Source of the DNA: Nitrospira sp.
GTDB taxonomy: Bacteria > Nitrospirota > Nitrospiria > Nitrospirales > Nitrospiraceae
Assembly: GCA_024998645.1 (NCBI GenBank)
Contig: JACOEJ010000024.1
Span: 1 to 39,105, forward strand
DNA length: 39,105 bases
Direction of reading: 5' to 3'
A model generated the notes under the pieces. The model saw nothing but the letters and a program-made list of their open reading frames with translations, had not been told where the DNA came from and did no database searches. The position numbers and the translations under genes are program-made. This document shows positions 24,982-34,347 of this stretch, in pieces (position 1 is the first letter of the stretch; each line of letters begins with the position of its first letter).

Positions 24982-26349
24982 ATGTGTGGGGACGTGGGCA
25001 GATACGGATCGGTTCAATATGGGTTTTCTACGGCGCCGGCGCAATTCCGTCGCCGCTTCGGCATAGTTGTCTTCTGGGCAGCGGTGGCAATGGGATTTTC
25101 GCTCCCGGCGTCGGCCGCAACCGATCTTCCGGCAAAAACTTCTACGGTTGCTCCTGCTGCGGCGACCTTGCGGCTGAGCCTTGATGACGCCGTCGCACTG
25201 TTCCTACGCCAGAATCTCGATCTGCTCATGGCCAAGTTCGGGATTGAATCGGCGAAGGGACAGCAGATTACCGCCAGGCTGTTTCCTAATCCCACCGTGT
25301 CTATCGGCACACTCAGCGCCTATACCCAGGGCCGGAACATCGGGAACAGCGGTCAGTTATTCGGGCAGGTCCAGCAATTGTTCGAACTGGCCGGCAAGCG
25401 CGGGTACCGCATTGAAAGCGCCGGGTTCGGCACCCAGTCTGTTGAGGCCGCCTTCGAAGATGCGGTACGGCAGCTCACCTTTACGGTAAAAGACGCGTAT
25501 AACCGCACCCAACTGGCGCAGCGACGGCTGGCCCTGGCCGAGGAGAATCGGGATCGCTTTTCACGCATCCTTGATATCAATACCATCCGCTTCAAGAAGG
25601 GCTATATCGCTGAAGTCGATTTGATCCGGATCCGGCTGCAGTTCATCGACTTTCAGTCCCAGGTCATCCAGTCCATTCAAGAAGGCGACAGCGCTCGCGG
25701 GGATCTTCGGCAACTGCTCCGGGTGTCGCCGGCGACGGGGCTCGAATTGACTTCGGAGTTCGACTACAAGCGGATTGATCCCGACATTAACCGGCTCAGG
25801 ACCGTGGCGCTCGACGCACGGCCCGATGTGCGATCCAAGCGGTTCATCATGTCGCAACGCGAAGCCGATTTGAAACTGGCCAAGGCCTATCGGATTCCGG
25901 ATGTGACGGTAGGCGGAGGCTATGCGGTCCAGGGCTCGAAGGGCCCCGACAATCAAGGCCAGGTGGCACTCAATCTAGGCCTGCCGCTGCCATTGTTCAA
26001 TCGTAATCAGGGCGGTATCATGCAGGCAGAGGTGGCGGTGCAGTCTGCCGAGGCGGATCTGAGCAAAACGCTCAACCAGGTCGAAAACGAGGTGGATGTC
26101 GCCTATCGGAATCTGCTCCAAAGCCGCCGGCTGGTCGAAGCGTTCCTTGGCGGGGTATTGGACGATGCCCGGTCGACCTTTACGATCGTCGAGCGGGCCT
26201 ACGAGCGGGGCGGGGCGACGATCCTGGATTTACTCGATGCGGCCCGGACTTCCAGAACGATTCAACAGAACTATTTCGAGGCCCTGTTCAACTATCAACG
26301 CAACGTCATTCAACTTGAGAGTGCGGTGGGGCAGGAGATTTCGTTATGA
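24982..26349 (+). CDS. Outer-membrane efflux channel (TolC/CzcC-type)
   Basis: The outer-membrane part of a tripartite RND pump, 455 residues from the ATG at 24982. GTG 24994 is another possible start; neither has a clear ribosome binding site. The signal peptide region is RRRFGIVVFWAAVAMGFSLPASA, preceded by an unusually long N-terminal stretch. Two outer-membrane efflux (OEP) repeats follow, rich in long helices. They carry SLDDAVALFLRQN and RLFPNPTVSIG in the first half, and LNLGLPLPLFNRNQGGI in the second, which are marks of the CzcC branch. The gene overlaps the adaptor gene by 4 nt. Confidence 0.88.
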   Translation: MCGDVGRYGSVQYGFSTAPAQFRRRFGIVVFWAAVAMGFSLPASAATDLPAKTSTVAPAAATLRLSLDDAVALFLRQNLDLLMAKFGIESAKGQQITARLFPNPTVSIGTLSAYTQGRNIGNSGQLFGQVQQLFELAGKRGYRIESAGFGTQSVEAAFEDAVRQLTFTVKDAYNRTQLAQRRLALAEENRDRFSRILDINTIRFKKGYIAEVDLIRIRLQFIDFQSQVIQSIQEGDSARGDLRQLLRVSPATGLELTSEFDYKRIDPDINRLRTVALDARPDVRSKRFIMSQREADLKLAKAYRIPDVTVGGGYAVQGSKGPDNQGQVALNLGLPLPLFNRNQGGIMQAEVAVQSAEADLSKTLNQVENEVDVAYRNLLQSRRLVEAFLGGVLDDARSTFTIVERAYERGGATILDLLDAARTSRTIQQNYFEALFNYQRNVIQLESAVGQEISL

Positions 26350-27497
26350 GCGCTCACATGGCTCCGCTGGCAATCACGATGGCGTTCCTCCTCATCTCGG
26401 GTTGTGGGAAATCCGACCAACCCTCGCCATCTGATTCCGTGACGGCTCCTCTGGCGAAGACAGCCCCGGCTGCCGCACCATCGCAACCGCGGGTCGAAAC
26501 GGCCGTGGTGGAATTCAGTCCATCACACCAGGCGCTGATCCTGTCGGGAAAAGTGGCCTACGGGGAAGATCGCTATTCCAAGATTTCCTCGCCGTTGCAG
26601 GGACGGGTGGTCGAGGTGCGGGCGCATCTCGGGGATCGTGTGAAGGTGGGCGACGTCCTGCTGATCGTCGACAGCCCGGACATTGCCCAGGCCTATTCGG
26701 AGTATGTGAAGGAAGACTCCGATCTGCAATACGCCACCCGCGCGCATGATCTGGCGAAAGACTTGTACGAAAACAAGGCGATGCCGCTGAAGGACTTGAA
26801 ACAGGCCGAGAATGAACTCGTCAAAGCCCGGGCGGAATTCCGTCGGGCGAAAGAGCGGCTGCTGTCTCTGCGTGTCCCGGCCGATGAGCTGACAAAACCG
26901 CTGGATAAACAGAAAATTACCTCACGATTTGAGATGAAGAGCCCGCTGACCGGGATCGTCGTCGAGCGGGCGGTGACGCCGGGCCAGTCGGTCGGCGGCG
27001 ATCCGTCGCAAGTGCTGTTTACCGTGGCGGACCTGGATATGTTGCAGGTGCTCGCCGATTTGTATGAACGTGACCTGGCCCTCGTCAGGGAAGGGCAGTT
27101 TGCCATGGTCACGGTGGAAGCCTACCCCGGTGTCGATTTTCCCGCCACGGTGGCTGCCATTGGTGATGTCGTCGATCCGGCTACCCGCACGATCAAAGTC
27201 CGGGCCTGGGTGAACAACGATCCGCATAAGCTGAAGCCGGAGATGTTTGCCCGGCTCCATCTCAATGTCGGCGATGCCACGCCGTTTATTGCGGTTCCCC
27301 GTGAAGCCGTGCTGGAATCGGACGGAAAACAATTCGTCTATGTCGTGGAAGAGCCGAACCGCTATGTGAAACGCGAGGTCAAGGTTTCGAATATTTCCTC
27401 TGATCAGGTGCGTATTTTGGAAGGGTTGACCCGGGGCCAGCGAATCGTGATCAGGGGAGCCGTCCTGATTAAGGGCCAAGAAGTCAAAGGGACCTAA
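26346..27497 (+). CDS. RND efflux periplasmic adaptor lipoprotein (CzcB/CusB-type)
   Basis: A 383-residue membrane-fusion protein linking the inner-membrane pump to the outer-membrane channel. The N-terminus has a lipobox (LLISGC, Cys at about residue 20) and a Pro/Ala-rich tether. It is followed by the first half of a lipoyl-like domain (LQGRVVEVRAHLGDRVKVGDVL), a helical hairpin (about 115-180), the second lipoyl half (MKSPLTGIVVERAVTPGQSVG) and beta-barrel domains (PREAVLESDGKQFVYVV). It lacks the His-rich N-terminal metal-binding segment of some CzcB proteins. The gene ends with TAA immediately followed by a MITE-like element, which separates it from the pump gene. Confidence 0.9.
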   Translation: MSAHMAPLAITMAFLLISGCGKSDQPSPSDSVTAPLAKTAPAAAPSQPRVETAVVEFSPSHQALILSGKVAYGEDRYSKISSPLQGRVVEVRAHLGDRVKVGDVLLIVDSPDIAQAYSEYVKEDSDLQYATRAHDLAKDLYENKAMPLKDLKQAENELVKARAEFRRAKERLLSLRVPADELTKPLDKQKITSRFEMKSPLTGIVVERAVTPGQSVGGDPSQVLFTVADLDMLQVLADLYERDLALVREGQFAMVTVEAYPGVDFPATVAAIGDVVDPATRTIKVRAWVNNDPHKLKPEMFARLHLNVGDATPFIAVPREAVLESDGKQFVYVVEEPNRYVKREVKVSNISSDQVRILEGLTRGQRIVIRGAVLIKGQEVKGT

Positions 27498-27731
27498 CAG
27501 GATGCTGAAAAAGCCCGCCAGCGGCGTTCTCGCGGCGCTCAGAGGCTCGACGTATGGAAGCCACTGGAGGCTAAGTACCTCTCCGCTCGCAAGTGACCGA
27601 AGCGAGCGGTTCAAGCGAAGCTTGGTATGTACCTCCTCGCTCTTCACTGGCTGCGGTCTTGCCCGTGGAACGGCGCGTCTTGGCGCGCCGGGGTTGGGCG
27701 GGTGAGAACGGTGGCCTTTTTGAGCATCCTG
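27498..27731. mobile_element. MITE-like element (234 bp, imperfect terminal inverted repeats)
   Basis: The left end CAGGATGCTGAAAAAG and the reverse complement of the right end (CAGGATGCTCAAAAAG) match at 15 of 16 bases. The inverted match resumes further in at CGTTCTC. Inside are hairpins, for example CCGCTCGC/GCGAGCGG (27583-27609) and CGGCGCG/CGCGCCG near 27671-27690. There is no transposase or credible open frame. It begins on the base after the adaptor stop codon and sits 65 nt before the pump gene. No clear target duplication can be assigned. It looks like a non-autonomous transposable repeat; that it recurs elsewhere in the genome is a prediction. Confidence 0.75.
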
Positions 27732-27796
27732 AGGTGCCTGCCTGCTAACCGAGTGCAAATCCTGCCTGCCCTTGTCTCTCCGGGTCAATTCTTCCG

Positions 27797-30700
27797 ATGA
27801 TCGCGCGGCTCGTTGAAATTTCGCTTGTACAACGCTTCTTGCTGTGTGCGCTCGGCTTCATGCTGCTCTTTGGAGGGCTCTATGCCTTCCATCTCCTCGA
27901 CATTGTCGCCTATCCCGATCCGTCGCCTCCGATGGTGGAGCTGATCACCCAGTATCCCGGATGGTCGTCGGAAGAGATGGAGCGACAGATCACCATCCCC
28001 ATTGAAGTCGCTCTGAACGGGATGCCGGGTTTGACCGATATCCGCTCCCTCTCAATTTTTGGTCTCAGCGATATCAAAGTCTATTTTGATTTCGGGACGG
28101 ACATGTTCCGGGACCGGCAGGAGGTTTTGAACCGCCTGGGAACCGTGCAGCTTCCGAAAGGCGCTGATCCGACGCTCTCGCCCTGGTGGGCCATCGCGGA
28201 AATCTACCGCTATGAACTCACCGGCGAAAAATCCGATCTCACGACGGTGAAGACGATCCAGGATTGGCAGGTTCGGCGCGAATTCCGGCGTGTGCCCGGT
28301 GTCATCGATGTGACCGCATTCGGAGGGACGACGAAAGAGTTTCACGTCGATATAGATCCGGGGAAGCTCATCAGTTACGGCGTGAGCTTGTCTCAGGTCA
28401 TGACGGCGCTCACGAACAGCAATGCCAACGTTGGTGGAAACTATCTGACGATCGGGGCCCAGAACTACAACATCCGCGGGCTGGGCCTGATCAATCGTCT
28501 GGAAGACATTGAGAATGTGGTGGTGGCGGAAAAAGACGGGACGCCCATCTTTGTGAATACGTTGGGCAAGGTTTCGGTCGGCCATCAAGTACGGCTGGGG
28601 AAAGTCGGCATCGATGACCGTGACGATGTGGTCGAGGGGGTTGTCCTCCTGCAACGCGGCTATAAGGCGCTCTCGGTCTTGGATAAGGTGCGCGCAAAAG
28701 TCGAAGACCTGAACGGCTGGAAGCTGCCGGAAGGGGTGAAGATTAGGACGTTCTACGATCGGACCAAGCTGATCCATACGACCGTGGAAACGGTGCTGGA
28801 TATTTTAATCAGCGGGATGGTGCTGGTCTTCATTATCCTCGTCGTGTTTCTGGGGCACTTCCGGGCGGCATTCATCGTTGCTCTGACGATTCCGATGTCG
28901 CTGCTGTTCACCTTCACGATGATGATTCTGATCGGTGAATCAGCTAACCTGATTTCGCTGGGGTCGATCGACTTTGGCATCATCGTCGATGCCACCCTGA
29001 TTATGGTCGAAAGTATTTTCTTCAACCTGGCGCATTCGAAGACGCCGGGCCTGACGGTGCATCAACAGATCGTGCGCGCCGCTCGCCAGGTCGGACAGCC
29101 GATCTTCTACTCGACGACGATTATTGTCGTCGCGTTTATCCCGCTCTTTACCATGACGGGCGTGCCGGGGAAAATCTTTGCGCCGATGTCGATCACGTAT
29201 GGGTTTGCGCTCGTGGGTGCCCTTCTGATGGCGTTTACCCTGGCGCCCGTGCTCTGCTCGTTCCTCTTGAAAGGAAAGATCAGTGAAGACGATACGATCG
29301 TCGTACGCGGGATTCGCCGGGCCTATTCGACGACGCTGGACTGGGCGTTAGGGCATCGCATCACTGTATTAGGGTTTGCCGGCGGATCGCTGCTCGTCAC
29401 GGGGGTGGCGCTTCAATTCCTTGGCGGGGAATTTATGCCCGCGCTGGAGGAAGGCAATCTTTGGGTGCGCGCGACGATGCCTGTGGATATTTCTTTCGAT
29501 CAAGCCGCCCGGTTGACCAGCGACATTCGCCGCATGTTCAGGGATTCTCCGGAAGTGTCCACGATCGTGTCTCAACTCGGTCGGCCGGACGACGGGACCG
29601 ATCCGACGAGTTTCTTCAACGCCGAGTTTCTGGCGAACCTGAAACCCCAGAAAGAGTGGAGACAGGGGCTCAGTAAGGATCAGCTTATCGGGGAAATCGA
29701 GGGACGACTGAAAGATATTCCCGGCGTCATCTTCAATTTCTCACAGGTCATTCAGGATAACGTCGAAGAGGCCATGTCCGGTGTCAAAGGTGAAAACTCG
29801 ATCAAGTTATTCGGGACCGACCTCAAGACGATGGAGACCACGGCTGGAGAGATCGAGCGAGTGATGCAAGGGGTGCGAGGCGTCAAAGATCTGGGGATCT
29901 TTCGCCTGGTCGGCCAGCCGAATCTGCTGATTCAAGTGGATCGCGAAGCGAGCGCGCGTTACGGATTGCAGGTGGCGGACGTGAACGCGGTGGTGCAGGC
30001 AGCCGTCGGGGGCCAGGCCCTGACGCAAGTGTATGAAGGCGAGCGGCGCTTTGATCTCGTGGTCCGATTCCTTCCGGAGTATCGGCAGGATGTGGATGCC
30101 ATCGGAAACATTCTCGTAAGCACGCCGGACGGGGTCAGAGTTCCCCTCAAGCAGGTGGCGAGCATCACGACGCAAACGGGGGCCTTTATTATCTATCGAG
30201 AGAATAATGAGCGCTATATCCCGATCAAGTTCAGTGTGCGGGATCGTGATCTCCAGAGTACGGTGGAAGAGGCGCAGGCGTTGATGGCCAAGCAGATCGT
30301 CCTGCCGGAGCGCTATCGCATGGAGTGGGCCGGGCAATACGATCAATTGAAGGATGAGCAGCATCGGCTCGCGAAGGTCGTGCCGGTCAGCCTGGTGATT
30401 ATTTTGTTCCTCCTCTACACGACGTTCAATTCGCTCAAGAACGCGTTGCTGGTTTTGGCGACGGTCCCGTTCGCATTGGTCGGCGGGGTGTTGTCGCTGG
30501 TCCTCACCGATACGCATTTCAGTATTTCAGCGGCCGTCGGCGTCATCTCGACATTGGGTGTGGCCATCCTCGGCGGGGTGCTGCTGATTTCACGAATCGA
30601 AGAATTTCGAAAAGCGGGGCTGAGTCTTCGTGAGGCTGTCCGGAAGGGTGCCGATGTGCAAATGCGGCCGATCCTCATGGCGACGTTGGGAGCAGCCATC

Positions 30701-30874
30701 GGGTTGTTGCCGGCGGCGTTGGCGACGGGTATCGGATCACAAGCACAAAAGCCGCTGGCCCGCGTGGTGGTCGGCGGCATGTTGACGGCGGCCTTTTTGA
30801 TTTTGGTCGTGTTGCCGGTATTATATGAGCTCGCCCATCGCCGGGCAGGAATCGACGAGCAAGCACAATCGTAA
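27797..30874 (+). CDS. czcA: Heavy-metal RND efflux pump (CzcA/CusA family)
   Basis: A 1025-residue inner-membrane proton-driven pump with the RND plan of two repeats, each with a large periplasmic loop, and about 12 membrane segments. The membrane motif DFGIIVDATLIMVE (D392, D398, E405) matches the D-x5-D-x6-E pattern that family knowledge associates with the Zn/Co/Cd (CzcA-type) branch rather than the Cu/Ag one. The N-terminal YPDPSPPMVELITQYPG is typical of the superfamily. It forms the tripartite pump with the two preceding genes. The ion specificity is an inference from one motif. The ATG at 27797 lies 65 nt after the MITE-like element, so its translation is no longer coupled to the adaptor gene. 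Confidence 0.88.
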   Translation: MIARLVEISLVQRFLLCALGFMLLFGGLYAFHLLDIVAYPDPSPPMVELITQYPGWSSEEMERQITIPIEVALNGMPGLTDIRSLSIFGLSDIKVYFDFGTDMFRDRQEVLNRLGTVQLPKGADPTLSPWWAIAEIYRYELTGEKSDLTTVKTIQDWQVRREFRRVPGVIDVTAFGGTTKEFHVDIDPGKLISYGVSLSQVMTALTNSNANVGGNYLTIGAQNYNIRGLGLINRLEDIENVVVAEKDGTPIFVNTLGKVSVGHQVRLGKVGIDDRDDVVEGVVLLQRGYKALSVLDKVRAKVEDLNGWKLPEGVKIRTFYDRTKLIHTTVETVLDILISGMVLVFIILVVFLGHFRAAFIVALTIPMSLLFTFTMMILIGESANLISLGSIDFGIIVDATLIMVESIFFNLAHSKTPGLTVHQQIVRAARQVGQPIFYSTTIIVVAFIPLFTMTGVPGKIFAPMSITYGFALVGALLMAFTLAPVLCSFLLKGKISEDDTIVVRGIRRAYSTTLDWALGHRITVLGFAGGSLLVTGVALQFLGGEFMPALEEGNLWVRATMPVDISFDQAARLTSDIRRMFRDSPEVSTIVSQLGRPDDGTDPTSFFNAEFLANLKPQKEWRQGLSKDQLIGEIEGRLKDIPGVIFNFSQVIQDNVEEAMSGVKGENSIKLFGTDLKTMETTAGEIERVMQGVRGVKDLGIFRLVGQPNLLIQVDREASARYGLQVADVNAVVQAAVGGQALTQVYEGERRFDLVVRFLPEYRQDVDAIGNILVSTPDGVRVPLKQVASITTQTGAFIIYRENNERYIPIKFSVRDRDLQSTVEEAQALMAKQIVLPERYRMEWAGQYDQLKDEQHRLAKVVPVSLVIILFLLYTTFNSLKNALLVLATVPFALVGGVLSLVLTDTHFSISAAVGVISTLGVAILGGVLLISRIEEFRKAGLSLREAVRKGADVQMRPILMATLGAAIGLLPAALATGIGSQAQKPLARVVVGGMLTAAFLILVVLPVLYELAHRRAGIDEQAQS

Positions 30875-30893
30875 CGACTTGAGGAGGAGACTT

Positions 30894-31691
30894 GTGACGA
30901 TGAGCAGATTTATGGTGACGACCGTTGGTGTGTGTGCCCTGGCCATTGGCGCCGGATTGTCGGCGGACTTGTGGGCGGGTGAGCGGAATCCTGTTGTGCT
31001 CGTCCAAATTCCCTATGAGGCGCCGCCGAAGCAACAGGATGTGCCCGATGTGTCAGTGCCGCCGAACACGAATCCGCTCACTCCGGAGGAAATGACCCGG
31101 GCTGAAGCGCTGCTTCCCCTGCTGGAAGGAAAACAGGAGTTTTGGGCCATGGGGGAGTTCGTGCATTTGGGAGAGCCGTCTGTTCCGGCGTTGGTCAAAG
31201 GGCTGACGATGCCGAGCCCCAGAATTCGCTACAATACGATCGAGACGCTGTCGATGATGAAAGGGGTGTCCGGGGTGCCGGCGCTTCTCCAGACCGCCAA
31301 AGATCCGAATGAACTTCCTCGCGTCCGCGAACATGCCCTGCGTGTGGCGATCCGGCTCGATGCGGCGAAGACACCTGAGGCGATCGAGGTGATGTCCAAG
31401 GATCAGAATCCCTCCGTCCGGAAAGCGGCGGCGTTTGAATCCCGGTATGTCAGACTCAAAGCGGTGATCCCCACGCTGATCCCCATGATCACCGACGACG
31501 AACGATTCGTAGCGATGTCGGCGTTGCATTCCCTCTGGATCGTCACCCGTCACGAAACCGAGTTTCACGATTGGGATGCGTCGACGAAACAGGATCGGCA
31601 GGCCTGGGTGAGCGAGTGGGTAGAGTGGTGGGCTTCGAATAAGGATGCCTTCGAGATCCCTGAACCACGCCGTTCCGGGAAGACTTCCTGA
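30894..31691 (+). CDS. Secreted HEAT-repeat-like protein of unknown function
   Basis: A 265-residue protein. The GTG start at 30894 lies 6 nt after GGAGG within GAGGAGGAGA; the ATG at 30900 is an alternative. The N-terminus is signal-peptide-like (MVTTVGVCALAIGAGLSADLWA), so it is probably periplasmic. Residues ~75-210 form helical repeats of the HEAT/PBS-lyase kind (VPALVKGLTMPSPRIRYNTIETL, VPALLQTAKDPNELPRVREHALR, MSKDQNPSVRKAAAFES), pointing to protein binding. The C-terminus is Trp-rich (WVSEWVEWWASNKDAFEIPE). It follows the efflux pump gene by 19 nt and may belong to that operon, but nothing ties it to metal export. Confidence 0.75.
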   Translation: MTMSRFMVTTVGVCALAIGAGLSADLWAGERNPVVLVQIPYEAPPKQQDVPDVSVPPNTNPLTPEEMTRAEALLPLLEGKQEFWAMGEFVHLGEPSVPALVKGLTMPSPRIRYNTIETLSMMKGVSGVPALLQTAKDPNELPRVREHALRVAIRLDAAKTPEAIEVMSKDQNPSVRKAAAFESRYVRLKAVIPTLIPMITDDERFVAMSALHSLWIVTRHETEFHDWDASTKQDRQAWVSEWVEWWASNKDAFEIPEPRRSGKTS

Positions 31692-31792
31692 TCGCCAGGT
31701 TCCGAGACAGGTGGGTTGCACGCCAAATCCGGCCTGTGTTACCTATCCAGGATAATACAGTGCCGGCTTTGTAGAGAGTGAGTTTCATACGT

Positions 31793-32317
31793 ATGGCGAT
31801 TCTAAAAATAGCGAAACTTGGTAATCCCGTTCTGCGTCGACAGGCGGACCCCATTGGGCCTCGCCAGATCAAATCGGTCGACATTCAACGCCTGATCGAC
31901 GACATGTTGGAGACCATGTACGACGAGCCCGGTATCGGGTTGGCCGCGCCGCAAGTGTCCCGATCTGTGCAGTTGGTAGTGATGGCCTGCGAGGGGGACT
32001 TTCCTGAAACGGTGTTAATTAATCCGTCGATCGCGTTCTACGGACCCCAGCAAGTGGAAAATTGGGAAGGGTGCTTGAGCGTGGATGGTTTACGGGGGAA
32101 AGTCACCCGTCCCTCATTAATCCGCGTGACGGCGTTGGATCGACAGGGTAAGGCGCTTGATTTCGAGGCGACCGGCCTGTTTGCCGTGTGTATTCAGCAT
32201 GAGATGGATCATTTGATCGGGAGACTGTTCCTTGACCGAATGACGGATATGTCGACACTGACGCAGCTTGCCGAATTCGACCAGTATTGGAAGAAAGATC
32301 CTGCCGCCGTCATCTGA
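31793..32317 (+). CDS. def: Peptide deformylase
   Basis: Removes the formyl group from the initiator methionine of nascent proteins. The 174-residue protein carries all three family motifs: GIGLAAPQ (47-54), EGCLS (92-96, with metal ligand C94) and QHEMDH (135-140, with H136, E137 and H140). The start MAILKIAKLGNPVLR is the standard deformylase N-terminus; a GTG 15 nt upstream is in frame but less typical. No strong ribosome binding site is seen. No fmt gene is adjacent. Confidence 0.96.
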   Translation: MAILKIAKLGNPVLRRQADPIGPRQIKSVDIQRLIDDMLETMYDEPGIGLAAPQVSRSVQLVVMACEGDFPETVLINPSIAFYGPQQVENWEGCLSVDGLRGKVTRPSLIRVTALDRQGKALDFEATGLFAVCIQHEMDHLIGRLFLDRMTDMSTLTQLAEFDQYWKKDPAAVI

Positions 32318-32341
32318 CGGGTCGGGATGTAACCTGCCCCT

Positions 32342-34066
32342 GTGAAAACCCTGCTTCGTGTGCTTCAGTATCTCCGGCCCTATCGCCTTATGGTGCTGGG
32401 GACGTTCCTTTTTGCCGGTCTGACGACGGCATTCGAACTCGTTCCCCCGTGGCTCATCAAGATTCTGATCGACGACGTCATTCAGGCAAACCGGGTCGAC
32501 CTCCTGACCTGGGTATTCGTGGGGCTGGCCGGATCCTACCTCATGCGTAATCTCTGCAGCTCGATGCGCATCCGGCTCAACAATTCCTTGGAGCAGCAGG
32601 TCGTGCACGATTTGCACGTGCAGGTGTTTGCGGCTTTGCAGCGCCTCTCCATCAGCTTTTTTGAAAATCGTCCGACCGGTGAGATCATGTCGCGGGTCTT
32701 GAACGATACCGAGCATATGCAGCGGATCTTCGTCGACGGACTTGAGGAAATCATTACCGCCGGATTGACCCTGATCGGGATTATGGTGGTCTTATTCTGG
32801 CTTAACTGGAAGCTGGCCCTGTTGGCGCTGTTGCCGATCCCGATTTTGATCATAGGGGCGGCGCTCTTCACGAAGCGCGTCCACGGGTATTATCGTGAGA
32901 TTCGGAAGGGCGCGGCAGAACTGAATGCGTTACTGCAAGATTCCCTGGCCGGTATTCGGGAAACGATGGGATTCAACCGTCAACCCTATGAGCAGGATCG
33001 ATTCGGCCGGAAGAGCGATCAGTGCCGGAAAGATACCTTAAAGGCCATGTATCTCTGGTCGTTCTACTCGCCGGGTATGATGTTGATCGGGAGCCTTGGC
33101 GGCGCACTGGTCTTGTGGTTCGGGACGGCCGAGGTGCTGGCCAGGCACCTGTCGGTCGGTGAGTTGGTCATGTTCACGTCGTATCTGGCCCTGTTCTATG
33201 TGCCGATCAACCAGATCCATTCCGTCAACCACATGTTGCAGCACGCGCTGGCGGCGAGCGAACGGGTCTTCGACGTCCTCGATACCGTGCCGGATGTGCG
33301 GGACGAACCGGGTATCCAGGCGCCGGTGGCCCGCTTTACCGGGGCCGTGGCCTTCGATCATGTGCAATTTCACTATCGCAACGATGCGCCGATTCTCAAG
33401 GATGTCAGTATTACCGTACGGGCCGGCGAACGGGTCGCGCTGGTGGGTCCCAGCGGAGCAGGAAAGAGCACCACGCTGAAGTTGCTGAACCGATTCTACG
33501 ATGTCACCGGCGGGTCGATTACGATCGATGGGATGGATATCCGGCGGGTGCCGCTGGCCTTTCTGCGGAACCAGATCGGCCTCGTGCAGCAAGAGCCCTT
33601 TCTCTTCAACGGCACCGTCAGAGAAAACATTCTCTACGGCGATCTCTCGGCAGGGCAGGACGCCATTGAAGCCGCGGCCAAGGCAGCCCGCGCCCATGAG
33701 TTCATCGTGAAACTTCCTGAAGGGTACGATACGTGGATCGGGGAGCGTGGCGTGAAACTATCGGTCGGGCAGCGGCAGCGGGTGTCGATTGCGCGTGTCC
33801 TGCTCAAAGATCCTCCGATCGTGATGTTCGATGAGGCCACCTCCAATATCGACACGGAGACCGAGGTCAAGATCCGTGAGGCCTTGAATGAACTCACCAA
33901 AGGCCGGACCACGATCATCATCGCACACCGGCTGTCGACCATCAATGAGGTCGATCGTATCATCGTGGTCGAGCACGGGCGGGTGGTCGAAGAGGGCACG
34001 CATGAGGTCTTGATCACTCGCGGAGGTGTCTACTCACGCCTGTACGAGGCGCAGTTTCAGGTGTAA
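32342..34066 (+). CDS. ABC exporter, MsbA-like (lipid A / multidrug family)
   Basis: A 574-residue half-transporter of the type IV exporter class, with six membrane segments in the first ~310 residues, then an ATPase domain. Walker A GPSGAGKST is at 369-377, and the Q-loop is QQEPFLFNGTVRENILYG. The signature is LSVGQRQRVSIAR (variant LSVGQ), Walker B IVMFDEATS and the H-loop IIIAHRLST. It should work as a homodimer moving a lipid or hydrophobic substrate outward; the substrate cannot be read. The start is GTG at 32342, 24 nt after def. Confidence 0.93.
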   Translation: MKTLLRVLQYLRPYRLMVLGTFLFAGLTTAFELVPPWLIKILIDDVIQANRVDLLTWVFVGLAGSYLMRNLCSSMRIRLNNSLEQQVVHDLHVQVFAALQRLSISFFENRPTGEIMSRVLNDTEHMQRIFVDGLEEIITAGLTLIGIMVVLFWLNWKLALLALLPIPILIIGAALFTKRVHGYYREIRKGAAELNALLQDSLAGIRETMGFNRQPYEQDRFGRKSDQCRKDTLKAMYLWSFYSPGMMLIGSLGGALVLWFGTAEVLARHLSVGELVMFTSYLALFYVPINQIHSVNHMLQHALAASERVFDVLDTVPDVRDEPGIQAPVARFTGAVAFDHVQFHYRNDAPILKDVSITVRAGERVALVGPSGAGKSTTLKLLNRFYDVTGGSITIDGMDIRRVPLAFLRNQIGLVQQEPFLFNGTVRENILYGDLSAGQDAIEAAAKAARAHEFIVKLPEGYDTWIGERGVKLSVGQRQRVSIARVLLKDPPIVMFDEATSNIDTETEVKIREALNELTKGRTTIIIAHRLSTINEVDRIIVVEHGRVVEEGTHEVLITRGGVYSRLYEAQFQV

Positions 34067-34150
34067 TGCGGATGGGCCATGGGATGGTTGCGGCCATCGA
34101 TCGCCGGTCAGTATACTTCCCCTCACGAATCACAAGGACGTCATACAACT

Positions 34151-34345
34151 ATGGTGCTGATATACGAGAGTGATCCGCTGGATGATGAGGACGCCAGGGG
34201 GCGGTTCTATCATGTGTGTCGAGGCCGCATTATTCGCACGGAAATCCAATTGCCGGAAGGGCAGTCGGTGTATGAATGCGCGACCTGCGGCATCGATCTG
34301 GAACCGGAAGACTTTTGGATCGCACGACAGAAGGGATCGGTGTAG
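34151..34345 (+). CDS. Tiny Cys-containing protein, zinc-ribbon-like
   Basis: A 64-residue acidic protein of unknown function. The ATG at 34151 has AAGGA upstream; an in-frame start at 34079 was rejected because its added 24 residues look random. It has a lone Cys in FYHVCRGR and a CxxC in YECATCGIDL, which could form a small metal-binding knuckle. The next gene starts 2 nt after its stop and also carries CxxC pairs, so the two are probably partners. Confidence 0.6.
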   Translation: MVLIYESDPLDDEDARGRFYHVCRGRIIRTEIQLPEGQSVYECATCGIDLEPEDFWIARQKGSV

Positions 34346-34347
34346 TT

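Noticed and set aside
27502..27705. 67-codon open frame within the MITE-like element
   Set aside because: It starts inside the terminal repeat, has no ribosome binding site and its sequence follows the hairpins of the element.
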